Positions 15,308 through 23,971 of a stretch of 48,068 nucleotides of DNA are shown one piece after another. How positions within the stretch are numbered: the first letter of the stretch is position 1; every line of letters begins with the position of its first letter. The notes below the pieces were generated by a model, which did not search any database, had not been told where the DNA came from, and saw nothing but the letters and a program-made list of their open reading frames with translations. Source of the stretch: Actinomycetes bacterium (GTDB lineage: Bacteria; Actinomycetota; Actinomycetes; Mycobacteriales; Mycobacteriaceae); the NCBI GenBank assembly GCA_023460175.1, contig JAEWRC010000023.1, positions 1 to 48,068 on the forward strand, read 5' to 3'. A program made the translations under genes and the position numbers.

Positions 15308-16456
15308 TCAGAGGCCGAGCGACTTGGCGATGATCACCTTCATGACCTCGCTGGTGCCCGCGTAGATGCGGGCCACGCGCGCATCGGTGTACAACCGCGC
15401 GATCGGATACTCCATCATGTAGCCGTAGCCGCCGAACAGCTGCAGGCAACGATCGATCACGCGGGCCTGCATCTCGGTGCAGAACAGCTTGACCCGGGCC
15501 GCGTCAGCGCCGGACAGCTCGCCGGTGACGTGCTCGGCGACCGCCTGATCCAGCATCGCCTGGGCCGCCTCGACTTCCGTGGAGCAGGCCGCGAGTTCGA
15601 ACTTGGTGTTCTGGAACGAGGCGACCGGGGTCCCGAAGGCCTTGCGGGTCTTGGTGTAGTCGATGGCCGCCAGGATCGCCGAGCGGGCCTGCGCGACCGA
15701 GCCGACGGCCACGGTCAGGCGTTCCTGGGCCAGGTTGTGCCCGAGGTAGGAGAACGCCTCGCCCTCCTCGCCGAGCCGGTTGGTCACCGGGACGCGCACG
15801 TCGGTGAAGGACAACTCGGCGGTGTCCTGCACCTTGCAGCCCATCTTTTCGAGCTCGCGGCCGCGTTCGAAGCCGGCCATGCCGTCCTCGACCACCAGCA
15901 GGGTGAGGCCGCGGCGACGGTTGTCCGGATCGGTCGACGTGCGCGCGACGACGATCACCAGGTCGGCCTGCATGCCGCCGGTGATGAACGTCTTCGCGCC
16001 GTTGAGCACGTAGTGGTCGCCGTCGAGCCGGGCGGTGGTGCGCACCCCCGCCAGATCCGACCCGGTGCCGGGCTCGGTCATCGCGACGGCGGTCAGCAGC
16101 GTGCCCGCCGCCAGGCCCGGGAACCAGCGCTGCCGCTGCTCGTCGTTGGCGTAGTGCAGGAAGTACGGCAGGATCACCTCGAGCTGGGTGCGCACCGTCG
16201 ACAGGGTGACCAGCGCGCGCGCCGCCTCCTCCTGCAGGACCACGTTGTAGCGGTAATCGGACTGCCCACCACCGCCGTACTCCTCGGGGATGGCCATCCC
16301 CATCATCCCGGTGGCACCGAGTTTGGCGAACGCCTCGCGCGGCATCCGACCGGCCTTCTCCCACTGCGGGTAGGCGGGCACGACCTCCTTCTCGATGAAG
16401 TCGCGAGCCAGTTCGCGGAAAGCCTCATGGTCCTCGGTGAACAGCGTGCGGCGCAC
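15308..16456 (-). CDS. acyl-CoA dehydrogenase
   Basis: 382 residues, full-length single-chain type. N-terminal helices, MTEPGTGSDLAGVRTT at the flavin, NGAKTFITGGMQAD, the C-domain sequence KTRKAFGTPVASFQNTKFEL, FGGYGYMMEYPIAR and the end motif RIYAGTSEVMKVIIAKSLGL. It is typical of medium- and branched-chain FadE enzymes in actinobacteria. It is the last gene of the minus-strand set beginning at 20826 or 22207, 20 bases after the thiolase. A GTG start with GGGAG upstream fits the family N terminus. Confidence 0.94.
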   Translation of the reverse strand: MRRTLFTEDHEAFRELARDFIEKEVVPAYPQWEKAGRMPREAFAKLGATGMMGMAIPEEYGGGGQSDYRYNVVLQEEAARALVTLSTVRTQLEVILPYFLHYANDEQRQRWFPGLAAGTLLTAVAMTEPGTGSDLAGVRTTARLDGDHYVLNGAKTFITGGMQADLVIVVARTSTDPDNRRRGLTLLVVEDGMAGFERGRELEKMGCKVQDTAELSFTDVRVPVTNRLGEEGEAFSYLGHNLAQERLTVAVGSVAQARSAILAAIDYTKTRKAFGTPVASFQNTKFELAACSTEVEAAQAMLDQAVAEHVTGELSGADAARVKLFCTEMQARVIDRCLQLFGGYGYMMEYPIARLYTDARVARIYAGTSEVMKVIIAKSLGL

Positions 16457-16476
16457 AGTCTTCTCCCTTGTCGGCG

Positions 16477-17619
16477 CTAGATGAGCTCGACGACGGTGGC
16501 GTTGGCCGTGCCGCCGCCCTCGCACATCGTCTGCAGCCCGTAGCGAATGCCCTTGTCGCGCATGTGGTTGATCATCCGGGTCAGCAACACCGCGCCGGAC
16601 CCGCCGAGCGGGTGCCCCAGGGCGATCGCGCCGCCGAGCGGGTTGAGCCGCGCGGCATCGGCGCCGGTGTCGGCGAGCCAGGCCATCGGCACCGGCGCGA
16701 ACGCCTCGTTGACCTCGAACACACCGATGTCGTCGATCCCCAATCCGGCCTTGCGCAGCACCTTTTCGGTGGCGGGGATGGGGCCGGTGAGCATCAGCAC
16801 CGGGTCGGCACCGGTCACCGCGCCGGCCACGTAGCGGGCCAGCGGGGTCATCCCCAGCTCGCGCGCCTTCTCGGCGGTCATCACCAGCAGCGCGGCGGCC
16901 CCGTCGGAGATCTGCGAGGAGTTGCCGGCGTGGATCACGCCGTCGTCTTTGAAGGCCGGCTTGAGACCCGCGAGTTTCTCCACGGTGCTGCCGCGCCGGA
17001 TGCCCTCGTCGGCGTCGACGACGCCGGCCTCGGTGCTCACCGGGACGATCTGGTCCTTGAAGGCGCCTGCGTCCTGGGCGGCGGCGGCCAGTTCGTGGGA
17101 GCGCACGGCGTACTCGTCGACCGCGGTGCGGTCGAAGCCCCACTTCTCGCAGATCATCTCCGCGCCGATGCCCTGGTTGAACTCGAAGTTGTCATAGCGG
17201 GCAAGGGCTTTCGGACCGTACGGCATGCCGGTGGCGCGCGCGGCGCCCAGGGGCACGCGGCTCATGACCTCCACGCCGCCGGCGACGACGACGTCCTGCT
17301 GTCCGGACATCACCGCCTGCACCGCGAAGTCCAGCGCCTGCTGGCTGGAGCCGCAGGCGCGGTTGACCGTGGTGCCGGGGATGTGCTCGGGCCAACCGGC
17401 CGCCAGCACCGCGTACCGGCCGATGTTGCTGGACTGGTCGCCGACCTGGGACACACAGCCCCACACCACGTCGTCGACGATGTCGGGGTCCAGCCCGGTG
17501 CGGGCCGCCAGCTCGTTGAGTACCACCGCCGACAGGTCCGCGGCGTGCGTCCCGGCGAGCCCGCCGTTGCGCTTGCCGACCGGGGTGCGCACGGCACCGA
17601 CGATGACTGTTTCTCGCAT
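16477..17619 (-). CDS. acetyl-CoA acetyltransferase (thiolase, FadA-like)
   Basis: A 380-residue thiolase with all expected catalytic elements: nucleophilic Cys89 (NRACGSSQQ), the NEAFAPVPMAW segment, the catalytic His in GHPLGGSGAVL and the second Cys in TMCEGGGTA. It catalyses thiolytic release of acetyl- or propionyl-CoA from a beta-ketoacyl-CoA. GGAGG lies just before its ATG. In the operon it sits between the CoA transferase and an acyl-CoA dehydrogenase, which with the SDR provides most steps of a beta-oxidation round; an enoyl-CoA hydratase is not present here. Confidence 0.95.
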   Translation of the reverse strand: MRETVIVGAVRTPVGKRNGGLAGTHAADLSAVVLNELAARTGLDPDIVDDVVWGCVSQVGDQSSNIGRYAVLAAGWPEHIPGTTVNRACGSSQQALDFAVQAVMSGQQDVVVAGGVEVMSRVPLGAARATGMPYGPKALARYDNFEFNQGIGAEMICEKWGFDRTAVDEYAVRSHELAAAAQDAGAFKDQIVPVSTEAGVVDADEGIRRGSTVEKLAGLKPAFKDDGVIHAGNSSQISDGAAALLVMTAEKARELGMTPLARYVAGAVTGADPVLMLTGPIPATEKVLRKAGLGIDDIGVFEVNEAFAPVPMAWLADTGADAARLNPLGGAIALGHPLGGSGAVLLTRMINHMRDKGIRYGLQTMCEGGGTANATVVELI

Positions 17620-17638
17620 TGTTCCTCCGCCTCGAATC

Positions 17639-18880
17639 TCAGTGCGTCGTAGCCGAATAGGCCGGGCCGATCGCGCCCTGCTCACGTAACTGCGCGATCC
17701 CCGCTGCGTCGAAACCGAACTCACTGAGCACCGCGTCGGTGTGCTCGCCGAGCCCGGGGACCGCGCCCATGGGTTGTTCGAACCCCTCGATCACCGGTGG
17801 GGGCCGCAGCGCCGGGATCGGTCCCCTGGGGGTGTCGACCTGCCGCCAGCGGTCGCGGGCCTGCAGGTGCGGATGCGCGACGACCTCGCTGGGCAGGTTG
17901 TAGCGCGAGTTCCCGATACCGGCGTCGTCGGCCGTCTTCTGGATGTGCGCCAGATCGTGCTGGGCGCACCAGGATCCGATCGCCTCGTTCAGGGTGTCGC
18001 GGTGCGAGCACCGGTCGGAGTTGGTGGCGAAGCGCGGATCGTCGGCCAGGTCGGGGCGGTCGATGATCTCACGGGCCACCCGCTGCCACTCGCGGTCGTT
18101 GGTGGTGCCCAGCACGACGGTCTGCCCGTCACGGGTGGGGAACGCGCCGTACGGGGCGACCGCGGGCGAACTCATGCCCAGCGGTTCCTGGTCGATGCCG
18201 GAATGCTGGGTGTAGGTCAGTTGGTAACCCATGATGTCGGTCATGGTGTCGAACAGGCTCACCGCGACCGCCGGGGCGGTCGTGACGTTGTTGCGTTCCC
18301 GGCCGATGAGCAGCGCCATGATGGACAGCGCCGCGTACAGGCCGCTGGAGACGTCGGCCACCGGCGGGCCCGGCTTGGCCGGCATGCCGGGATAGCCGGT
18401 CGCGGCGCAGGTGCCCGACTCGGCCTGCACCAGCAAGTCGTAGGCGCGCTTGTGGGAGAGCGGACCGCCGGGTCCGTAGCCGTCGATCTCCACCGGGATC
18501 ACGTCGGGGTGCCGCTCGCGCAGGTCGGCTGCGGCCAACCCCATCCGGGCCAGCGCCCCGGGAGCCAGGTTGGACACCAGCGCGTCGGCGCGGTCCAGCA
18601 GCCGATGCAGCACGTCGAGGCCCGCGGGGTCCTTCAGGTTCAGCGTGATGGACTCCTTGCCGCGGTTGGCCCAAACGAAGTGCGCGGCAAGGCCTCCGGG
18701 GCCGTTGACGACGTCGTCGTAGTCGCGGGCGAAGTCCCCGCCCTTGGGGTTCTCCACCTTGATCACCCGGGCACCGAAGTCGGCCAGCACGCGGGTGCAC
18801 ATCGGCGCCGAGACGGCCTGTTCCATCGCGACGACGGTGATCCCGGCCAGCGGCGCGGCGTTGCTCTGCATGCGGTTCAC
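17639..18880 (-). CDS. class III CoA transferase (CaiB/BaiF family)
   Basis: 413 residues. The N-terminal Rossmann-like segment has ADFGARVIKVENPKGGDFAR, the conserved catalytic Asp is Asp176 in VADVSSGLYAAL, and the C-terminal part has the usual HPHLQARDRW and PPVIEGF motifs. It moves CoA from a donor thioester to a carboxylic acid, so it could activate the substrate acid entering the operon's beta-oxidation steps. The GTG at 18880 overlaps the upstream SDR stop (GTGA); ATG 18871 is a possible alternative start three codons in. The two-domain length is normal. Confidence 0.92.
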   Translation of the reverse strand: MNRMQSNAAPLAGITVVAMEQAVSAPMCTRVLADFGARVIKVENPKGGDFARDYDDVVNGPGGLAAHFVWANRGKESITLNLKDPAGLDVLHRLLDRADALVSNLAPGALARMGLAAADLRERHPDVIPVEIDGYGPGGPLSHKRAYDLLVQAESGTCAATGYPGMPAKPGPPVADVSSGLYAALSIMALLIGRERNNVTTAPAVAVSLFDTMTDIMGYQLTYTQHSGIDQEPLGMSSPAVAPYGAFPTRDGQTVVLGTTNDREWQRVAREIIDRPDLADDPRFATNSDRCSHRDTLNEAIGSWCAQHDLAHIQKTADDAGIGNSRYNLPSEVVAHPHLQARDRWRQVDTPRGPIPALRPPPVIEGFEQPMGAVPGLGEHTDAVLSEFGFDAAGIAQLREQGAIGPAYSATTH

Positions 18881-19635
18881 ATAACCATGCCGCCATCGAC
18901 CGGCAGCACCTGCCCGGTGATGTACGACGCGGCATCGGAGGCCAGGAAGACGAACGGGCCGGCCACCTCGTCGGCGTCGGCCCACCGCTTGAGCGGGATC
19001 CGGTTCATCATGTTGGCCGCGAACTTCTCGTTGGTGCGGATGGTCTCGGTCATCGGCGTCGCGGCCAACGGTGCCAGCGCGTTGACCAGGATGCTCTTCG
19101 GGGCGAGTTCGCGGGCCAGCGATTTGGTGAAGCCGATGAGGCCGGCCTTGGCCGCCGAGTAGTTGACCTGTCCGAGCGTGCCGGTGATGCCCGCCGCGGA
19201 GGTCACGTTGATGACGCGGCCGGTGCCGTCGGTCGGGATGTGTGGCAGCGCGGCCTGAGTGCAGTGGAACGTCCCCATGACGTGGATGTCGAACGTCAGC
19301 CGGAACGTCTCGTCGGTCAGCTTCGGGAACATCGCGGGCGAGGTGACGCCGGCGTTGTTGACCAGGATGTGCAGCTGGCCCGCACCGAGTCCGGCGGCGC
19401 GTTCGGCGGCGGCCACCGCGGCGTCGCGGTCGCTGACGTCCAGGGCGGCGCTGTCGGCCTTGCCGCCGGCGGTGTTGATCCGCTCGGCGACGGCCGCGGC
19501 CGCGTCACCGCTGATGTCGGTGACCAGGACCGCGGCGCCCGCGCGGGCCAACGCCTCCGACACCGCCGCGCCGATACCGGCCCCGGCGCCGGTCACCAGG
19601 GCAGCGCGGCCCGTCAGGTCGAACAGGGGGTTCAT
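18877..19635 (-). CDS. short-chain dehydrogenase/reductase
   Basis: A 252-residue classical SDR. Cofactor motif VTGAGAGIGAAVSE, NNAGVTSP, catalytic Ser-Tyr-Lys around TSAAG and YSAAKAGL, and a C-terminal DGGMVM. The usual Asn in the V-N-L-x-G motif is His here (DIHVMGTF). Probably NAD-dependent oxidation of a hydroxyacyl-CoA or secondary alcohol. It sits 12 bases after the acyl-CoA dehydrogenase at 19648 and overlaps the CoA transferase; the operon position suits a beta-hydroxyacyl-CoA dehydrogenase role. Confidence 0.92.
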   Translation of the reverse strand: MNPLFDLTGRAALVTGAGAGIGAAVSEALARAGAAVLVTDISGDAAAAVAERINTAGGKADSAALDVSDRDAAVAAAERAAGLGAGQLHILVNNAGVTSPAMFPKLTDETFRLTFDIHVMGTFHCTQAALPHIPTDGTGRVINVTSAAGITGTLGQVNYSAAKAGLIGFTKSLARELAPKSILVNALAPLAATPMTETIRTNEKFAANMMNRIPLKRWADADEVAGPFVFLASDAASYITGQVLPVDGGMVM

Positions 19636-19647
19636 TGGATTGGCTCC

Positions 19648-20826
19648 TCAGTAGCTGCGGGGCAGGCCCAGCACGTGCGATCCCAGGAAGTTCAGGATCA
19701 TCTCCTGGCTCACCGGGGCGATCTTCATCAACCGCGACTCACGGAAGAACCGGGAGATGTTGTACTCCTCCGAGTACCCCATCCCGCCATGGGTCTGCAG
19801 CGCACGGTCGGCGGCGCCGAAACCGGCATCGGCGCAAAGGTATTTGGCCATGTTGGCCTCGCGGCCGCACGGCTTGCCGTTGTCGTAGAGCCAGGTCGCC
19901 TTGCGCAGGATCAGCTCGGCGGCGTCGAGCCGGGCCAGCGAGTCGGCCAGCGGGAACTGGATGCCCTGGTTCATGCCGATGGGCCGGTCGAAGACGTGGC
20001 GTTCGTTGGCGTACTTGACCGCTCGGTCCAGCGCAACCCGCCCGATGCCCAGGGCTTCGGCGGCGATCAGCATCCGCTCGGGGTTCAACCCGTGCAGGAT
20101 GTACTGGAATCCCTTGCCCTCCTCGCCGATCCGGTCCTCGACCGGCACCCGCAGATCGTCGATGAACAGCTCGTTGGACGACACGGCGTTGCGGCCCATC
20201 TTCTTGATCGGCCGGATCTCCACCCGGTCACGGTCCAGGTCGGTCAGGAACAGCGACAGCCCGTCGGTCTTCTTACTTACCTCGTCATACGGCGTGGTGC
20301 GGGCGAGCAGCAGGATCTTCTCGGACTCCAGCGCCTTGGAGATCCACACCTTGCGCCCGTTGACCACATAGTGGTCGCCGTCCCGCTTGGCGAACGTGGT
20401 GATACGCGAAGTGTCCAGTCCGGCACCGGGTTCGGTGACGCCGAAGCAGACATGCAGGTCGCCGTTGACGATGCGGGGCAGGGTCGCGGCCTTCATCTCA
20501 TCGGAGCCGAACACCACCACCGGCTGCATGCCGAAGATCGACAGGTGGATGGCGCTGGCGGCGTTCATCGCCCCACCGGATCGGGCCACCTCCTCGGCGA
20601 GGATGGTGGCCTCGGTGATGCCCAGGCCGTGACCGCCGTACTGCTCCGGGATGGTCATCCCCAACCAGCCGCCCTTGGCGATGGCGTCGTAGAACTTCTG
20701 CGGGAACTCGTGTTCCTGGTCCTTGGTCATCCAGTAGTGATCGTCGAACTTCGACGCCAGCTCGGCCACCGACTTCCGGATCAGCTGCTGGTCCTCGGTC
20801 AGCTCGAAGTTCATTCCGCCAGACAT
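19648..20826 (-). CDS. acyl-CoA dehydrogenase
   Basis: 392 residues. MNFELTEDQQLIRKSVAEL at the N terminus, VTEPGAGLDTSRITTF at the flavin, VNGRKVWISKALES, RHVFDRPIGMNQGIQFPLAD, and a C-terminal THGGMGYSEEYNISRFFRES. The last helix motif differs from the common GTSEI and reads APVSQEMILNFLG, a pattern seen in a subgroup of actinobacterial FadE proteins. The ATG at 20826 is preceded by GAGGGA at 6 bases. A 16-base palindrome 30 bases upstream suggests that this gene may start its own transcript within the minus-strand set. Confidence 0.93.
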   Translation of the reverse strand: MSGGMNFELTEDQQLIRKSVAELASKFDDHYWMTKDQEHEFPQKFYDAIAKGGWLGMTIPEQYGGHGLGITEATILAEEVARSGGAMNAASAIHLSIFGMQPVVVFGSDEMKAATLPRIVNGDLHVCFGVTEPGAGLDTSRITTFAKRDGDHYVVNGRKVWISKALESEKILLLARTTPYDEVSKKTDGLSLFLTDLDRDRVEIRPIKKMGRNAVSSNELFIDDLRVPVEDRIGEEGKGFQYILHGLNPERMLIAAEALGIGRVALDRAVKYANERHVFDRPIGMNQGIQFPLADSLARLDAAELILRKATWLYDNGKPCGREANMAKYLCADAGFGAADRALQTHGGMGYSEEYNISRFFRESRLMKIAPVSQEMILNFLGSHVLGLPRSY

Positions 20827-20855
20827 GGTGCGTCCCTCACGTTCTCGTATGTATC

Positions 20856-20871
20856 TCGTCGCGTGCGACGA
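20856..20871. promoter_or_regulatory. 16-bp palindrome upstream of the acyl-CoA dehydrogenase at 20826
   Basis: TCGTCGC-GT-GCGACGA is a perfect inverted repeat with a 2-base centre, in the 79-base gap between the amidohydrolase and the acyl-CoA dehydrogenase. A GATACAT stretch just downstream on the minus strand could be a -10. It could be an operator or a weak terminator stem; the lack of a T-tract and its placement favour an operator. Confidence 0.4.
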
Positions 20872-20905
20872 AAGGCCGAAAGTTGCTCGCGCAGTGCGAG
20901 AGTGG

Positions 20906-22207
20906 TTACCGGGCCGAGGAGTTGGCCTCGGCGGCGGCGGTCAGGGCGTCCATGCCGCTGCCGCCGTTGCTGCGGTCGCGTTCGTGGGACAGGGCCCGGA
21001 TCTCGACGTCGTGGCCTTCGACGGACTTGCGTAGCGCCCCGACGGTGGCCTGGTCCTTGGGGATGTGGTTGAACGGCTCGAACTGATACAGCTTCATGGC
21101 GTTCTCGTGGGTGATCTTGTTGATCTCCTCGTCGGTGACGTCGTAGGTGTCGAAGACCGCCGAGAGTTCTTCGGGGGCCCCGGGCCACATCGAGTCCGAG
21201 TGCGGGTAGTCCATCTCCCAGCAGATGTTGTCCACCCCGATCAGGTGCCGGTTCTTCACCCCGACCGGGTCGGAGATGAAACACGTCATGAAGTGCTCCC
21301 GGAACACCTCCGACGGCAACTTCCCCCCGAAATCCTGATGCGTCCAGGTCGAATGCATCTCAAAGGTGCGATCGACCCGGTCCAGGAAGTACGGGATCCA
21401 CCCCGTCCCACCCTCACTCAAGGCGATCTTCAGGGTCGGGAATTCCTTGATCGGCGCCGACCAGAGTAGATCCGCAGCAGCCTGGACGATGTTCATCGGC
21501 TGCAACGTGATCATCACATCCATCGGCGCATCCGGGGCGGTGATCGCCAACTTGCCCGAGGACCCGATGTGGACGTTCATCACCGTCTCGGTATCGACCA
21601 GGGCTTCCCAGACCGGGCGCCAGTACTCCAGATCATGAAAACTCGGATACCCCAGGGTGGAGGGGTTCTCGGTGAACGTCAGCGAGTGCACCCCCTTGTC
21701 GGCCACCCGGCGGATCTCCTGGGCGCACAACTGCGGATTCCAGATCGCCGGGATCGCCATCGGAATGAACCGGCCCGGGTGCGATCCGCACCATTCGTCG
21801 ATGTGCCAGTCGTTGTAGGCCTGCACCAACGCCATCGAGAACTCGTCATCATCGGTGGCGAACAACCGCGCGGCGAACCCCGGGAACGACGGAAAGTTCA
21901 TCGTGGCCAACACCCCACCGGCGGACATGTCCTTGACCCGCTCAGCCGGGTCATAACAACCCTTGCGGATCTCATCAAGACCCTGCGGCTCCAGGCCGTA
22001 CTCCTCCTTGGGCCGGCCCGCCACCGCATTCAACGCCACATTCGGGATCACCACATCCCGGAACTGCCACGTATCCGAACCATCAGCGTTGTGCACCAAC
22101 CGCGGCGCCTCATCGACATACTTGGCCGGCAAATGATTCTTGAACATCTCCGGCGGCTCGATGATGTGATCATCCACCGAAATCAAAATCATGTCGTCCT
22201 TGTGCAT
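20906..22207 (-). CDS. amidohydrolase (PF04909 type)
   Basis: A 433-residue metal-dependent hydrolase/decarboxylase-family enzyme. The first metal motif is SVDDHIIEPPEMF, the mid-barrel His is in MNVHIGSSGK, the Glu motif is LSEGGTGWIPYF, and the Asp lies in EMDYPHSDSMWP, so the metal site looks complete. It is about 50 residues longer than the pair at 1408/2545. ATG 22207 is preferred because GGAAGGAAG precedes it; an ATG 15 bases upstream lacks this. Two stretches of the gene (about 21295-21650 and 21840-22200) use many more GAT, AAT, TAT and TTG codons than neighbouring genes, suggesting mosaic origin. Head of the minus-strand set and divergent from the Rieske oxygenase operon. Confidence 0.9.
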   Translation of the reverse strand: MHKDDMILISVDDHIIEPPEMFKNHLPAKYVDEAPRLVHNADGSDTWQFRDVVIPNVALNAVAGRPKEEYGLEPQGLDEIRKGCYDPAERVKDMSAGGVLATMNFPSFPGFAARLFATDDDEFSMALVQAYNDWHIDEWCGSHPGRFIPMAIPAIWNPQLCAQEIRRVADKGVHSLTFTENPSTLGYPSFHDLEYWRPVWEALVDTETVMNVHIGSSGKLAITAPDAPMDVMITLQPMNIVQAAADLLWSAPIKEFPTLKIALSEGGTGWIPYFLDRVDRTFEMHSTWTHQDFGGKLPSEVFREHFMTCFISDPVGVKNRHLIGVDNICWEMDYPHSDSMWPGAPEELSAVFDTYDVTDEEINKITHENAMKLYQFEPFNHIPKDQATVGALRKSVEGHDVEIRALSHERDRSNGGSGMDALTAAAEANSSAR

Positions 22208-22318
22208 GGCGCTTCCTTCCATGTAGGGCGCCCGATCCCGGCGGGGTCGGCTGGTCGGGCGGCCACGACAGACGTCGACGCGCTAGGCTGCGCGCGTTCT
22301 CTCAACTAGGAAACTAGC

Positions 22319-22335
22319 TTCTCGCTAGGCGAGAA
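22319..22335. promoter_or_regulatory. 17-bp palindrome TTCTCGC-TAG-GCGAGAA
   Basis: Perfect 7-base arms around TAG, about 110 bases upstream of the amidohydrolase start at 22207. The half-site GAGAA matches that of family A but in the reverse order (TTCTC first), so it could be a variant site for the same regulator or a separate operator. It immediately follows CTAGGAAACTAG. Confidence 0.5.
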
Positions 22336-22478
22336 TCAACATCCGAACCGCAGTTCCGGCGCAGCGTAGGCACCGAATCGCCTGGTCGGCGCGGACAACG
22401 GCCGGGCCCGCGCGGCGACTCCGAAGGAGTGCCACGTTGACCAAACGGCAAGTTCATGGAAATCTGTTATCCGGATAT

Positions 22479-22493
22479 GAGAATATGATTCTC
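22479..22493. promoter_or_regulatory. family A operator, copy 2 (GAGAATATGATTCTC)
   Basis: Perfect inverted repeat GAGAAT-ATG-ATTCTC. The central TATGAT is a near-consensus -10 for the plus strand, which would start transcription near 22496, about 20 bases before a possible leader frame and 150 bases before the Rieske oxygenase. Confidence 0.75.
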
Positions 22494-22517
22494 GTGAGCG
22501 AGAGGAGACCGGTCAAA

Positions 22518-22643
22518 ATGACATCGCCCAGCCTGCCCGCGGCGCCGTCAGCCGGCCCCGGTCAACTCACCGCTCAGCCCGCGGGGCTGCGCGCCCAGCG
22601 TGAACACGGCACCGAGCGTCGTAAAGAACAGGAGATCCACTGA
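22518..22643 (+). CDS. possible 41-residue leader peptide
   Basis: A frame starting MTSPSLPAAPSAGPG and ending RRKEQEIH, rich in Pro/Ala then charged residues. GAGAGGAG lies about 10 bases upstream of its ATG, and its TGA overlaps the Rieske oxygenase ATG (TGATG). It begins about 22 bases after the expected transcription start. No family is recognised. The downstream gene has its own good AGGAG, so coupling is not required and the frame may be chance. Confidence 0.3.
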   Translation: MTSPSLPAAPSAGPGQLTAQPAGLRAQREHGTERRKEQEIH

Positions 22644-23971
22644 TGGCTTTCTTCCCCAAACCGGCTGTGGGCAGCTGGACCGAGAACTGGCCAGAACTTG
22701 GCACCGCACCCGTCGACTACACCGACTCCATCGACCCGGAGCAGTGGAAGCTCGAGCAGCAGGCCATCTTCCGCAAGCTGTGGCTGCACGTCGGGCGGGT
22801 CGAGCGCCTGCCCAAGACCGGCAGCTACTTCACCCGCGAGATGCCGTCGGTGGGCCCGGGCACCTCGATCATCATCAACAAGGACAAGGACGGCACCATC
22901 CGTGCCTTCTACAACCTGTGCCGTCACCGCGGCAACAAGTTGGTCTGGAACGACTACCCCGGCGAGGAGACCTCGGGCAGCTGCCGGCAGTTCACCTGCA
23001 AGTACCACGCCTGGCGCTACGACCTCAAGGGTGACCTGACCTTCATCCAGCAGGAAGACGAGTTCTTCGACGTCGACAAGGCGGACTACCCGCTCAAGTC
23101 GGTGCGCTGCGAGGTCTGGGAAGGCTTCATCTTCGTCAACTTCGACGACGACGCCGAACCCCTCGAGGACTACCTGGGCGAGTTCGGCCAGGGCCTGAAG
23201 GGCTACCCCTTCCACGAGATGACCGAGGTCTACAGCTACCGCTCCGAGATCAAGGCGAACTGGAAGCTGTTCATCGACGCATTCGTCGAGTTCTACCACG
23301 CGCCGATCCTGCACATGAAGCAGGCGACCAAGGAAGAGGCCGAGAAGCTGGCCAAGGTCGGGTTCGAGGCGCTGCACTACGACATCAAGGACCAGCACTC
23401 GATGATCTCGTCCTGGGGCGGCATGAGCCCGCCGAAGGACCTGAACATGGTCAAGCCCATCGAGCGGATCCTGCACTCGGGTCTGTTCGGTCCGTGGGAC
23501 CGCCCCGACATCAAGGGCATCCTGCCCGACGAGTTGCCGCCGGCGGTCAACCCGGCGCGGCAAAAGACCTGGGGCCAGGACTCTTTCGAGTTCTTCCCGA
23601 ACTTCACCCTGCTGCTGTGGGTGCCGGGCTGGTACCTCACCTACAACTACTGGCCGACCGGTGTGGACACCCACATCTTCGAGGCGAACCTGTACTTCGT
23701 GCCGCCGAAGAACACCCGCCAGCGGCTCAGCCAGGAACTGGCCGCGGTGACGTTCAAGGAGTACGCGCTGCAGGACGCCAATACGCTGGAGGCCACCCAG
23801 ACCCAGATCGGCACCCGGGCGGTCACCGAGTTCCCGCTCTGCGACCAGGAAATCCTGCTGCGGCACCTGCACCACACCGCGCACAAGTACGTCGACAAGT
23901 ACAAGCTGGAGAAGGCCGCCGCCGAGGCCGCCAAAGCCAACGGGAATGTGAAGGACAGCGCACATGTCTGA
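22643..23971 (+). CDS. Rieske ring-hydroxylating oxygenase, alpha subunit
   Basis: 442 residues. The N-terminal Rieske [2Fe-2S] domain has Cys93-x-His95 (CRHRGNK) and Cys119-x2-His122 (CKYHAW), with a 23-residue gap that is longer than usual. The C-terminal catalytic domain has the mononuclear iron motif EFYHAPILH (His219, His224), preceded by LFIDAF. Expected to add O2, or one O atom, to a ring or methyl/methylene carbon of a hydrophobic substrate. No beta subunit follows, so it is probably an alpha-only oxygenase needing a separate reductase and ferredoxin, possibly the Rieske ferredoxin at 3702. AGGAG precedes ATG. First enzyme of an operon running to 27897. Confidence 0.94.
   Translation: MAFFPKPAVGSWTENWPELGTAPVDYTDSIDPEQWKLEQQAIFRKLWLHVGRVERLPKTGSYFTREMPSVGPGTSIIINKDKDGTIRAFYNLCRHRGNKLVWNDYPGEETSGSCRQFTCKYHAWRYDLKGDLTFIQQEDEFFDVDKADYPLKSVRCEVWEGFIFVNFDDDAEPLEDYLGEFGQGLKGYPFHEMTEVYSYRSEIKANWKLFIDAFVEFYHAPILHMKQATKEEAEKLAKVGFEALHYDIKDQHSMISSWGGMSPPKDLNMVKPIERILHSGLFGPWDRPDIKGILPDELPPAVNPARQKTWGQDSFEFFPNFTLLLWVPGWYLTYNYWPTGVDTHIFEANLYFVPPKNTRQRLSQELAAVTFKEYALQDANTLEATQTQIGTRAVTEFPLCDQEILLRHLHHTAHKYVDKYKLEKAAAEAAKANGNVKDSAHV

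Larger units (their letters stand above)
22208..22517. promoter_or_regulatory. 310-base divergent control region, amidohydrolase / Rieske oxygenase
   Basis: This gap lies between the minus-strand amidohydrolase and the plus-strand Rieske operon. It holds a 17-base palindrome at 22319, a family A operator at 22479, and four CTAG tetranucleotides between about 22282 and 22328. The rest has no convincing coding frame. Promoters for both directions are expected here. Confidence 0.65.

Noticed and set aside
16477..17724. 35-residue N-terminal extension of the thiolase
   Set aside because: The thiolase family N terminus begins at MRETVIVGAVRTP, with GGAGG just upstream; the extension is basic and unlike the family.
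22437..22517. TTG-initiated extension of the possible leader frame through the family A operator
   Set aside because: It would translate across the operator and the likely promoter; a start at 22518 after the promoter is the only reasonable version.
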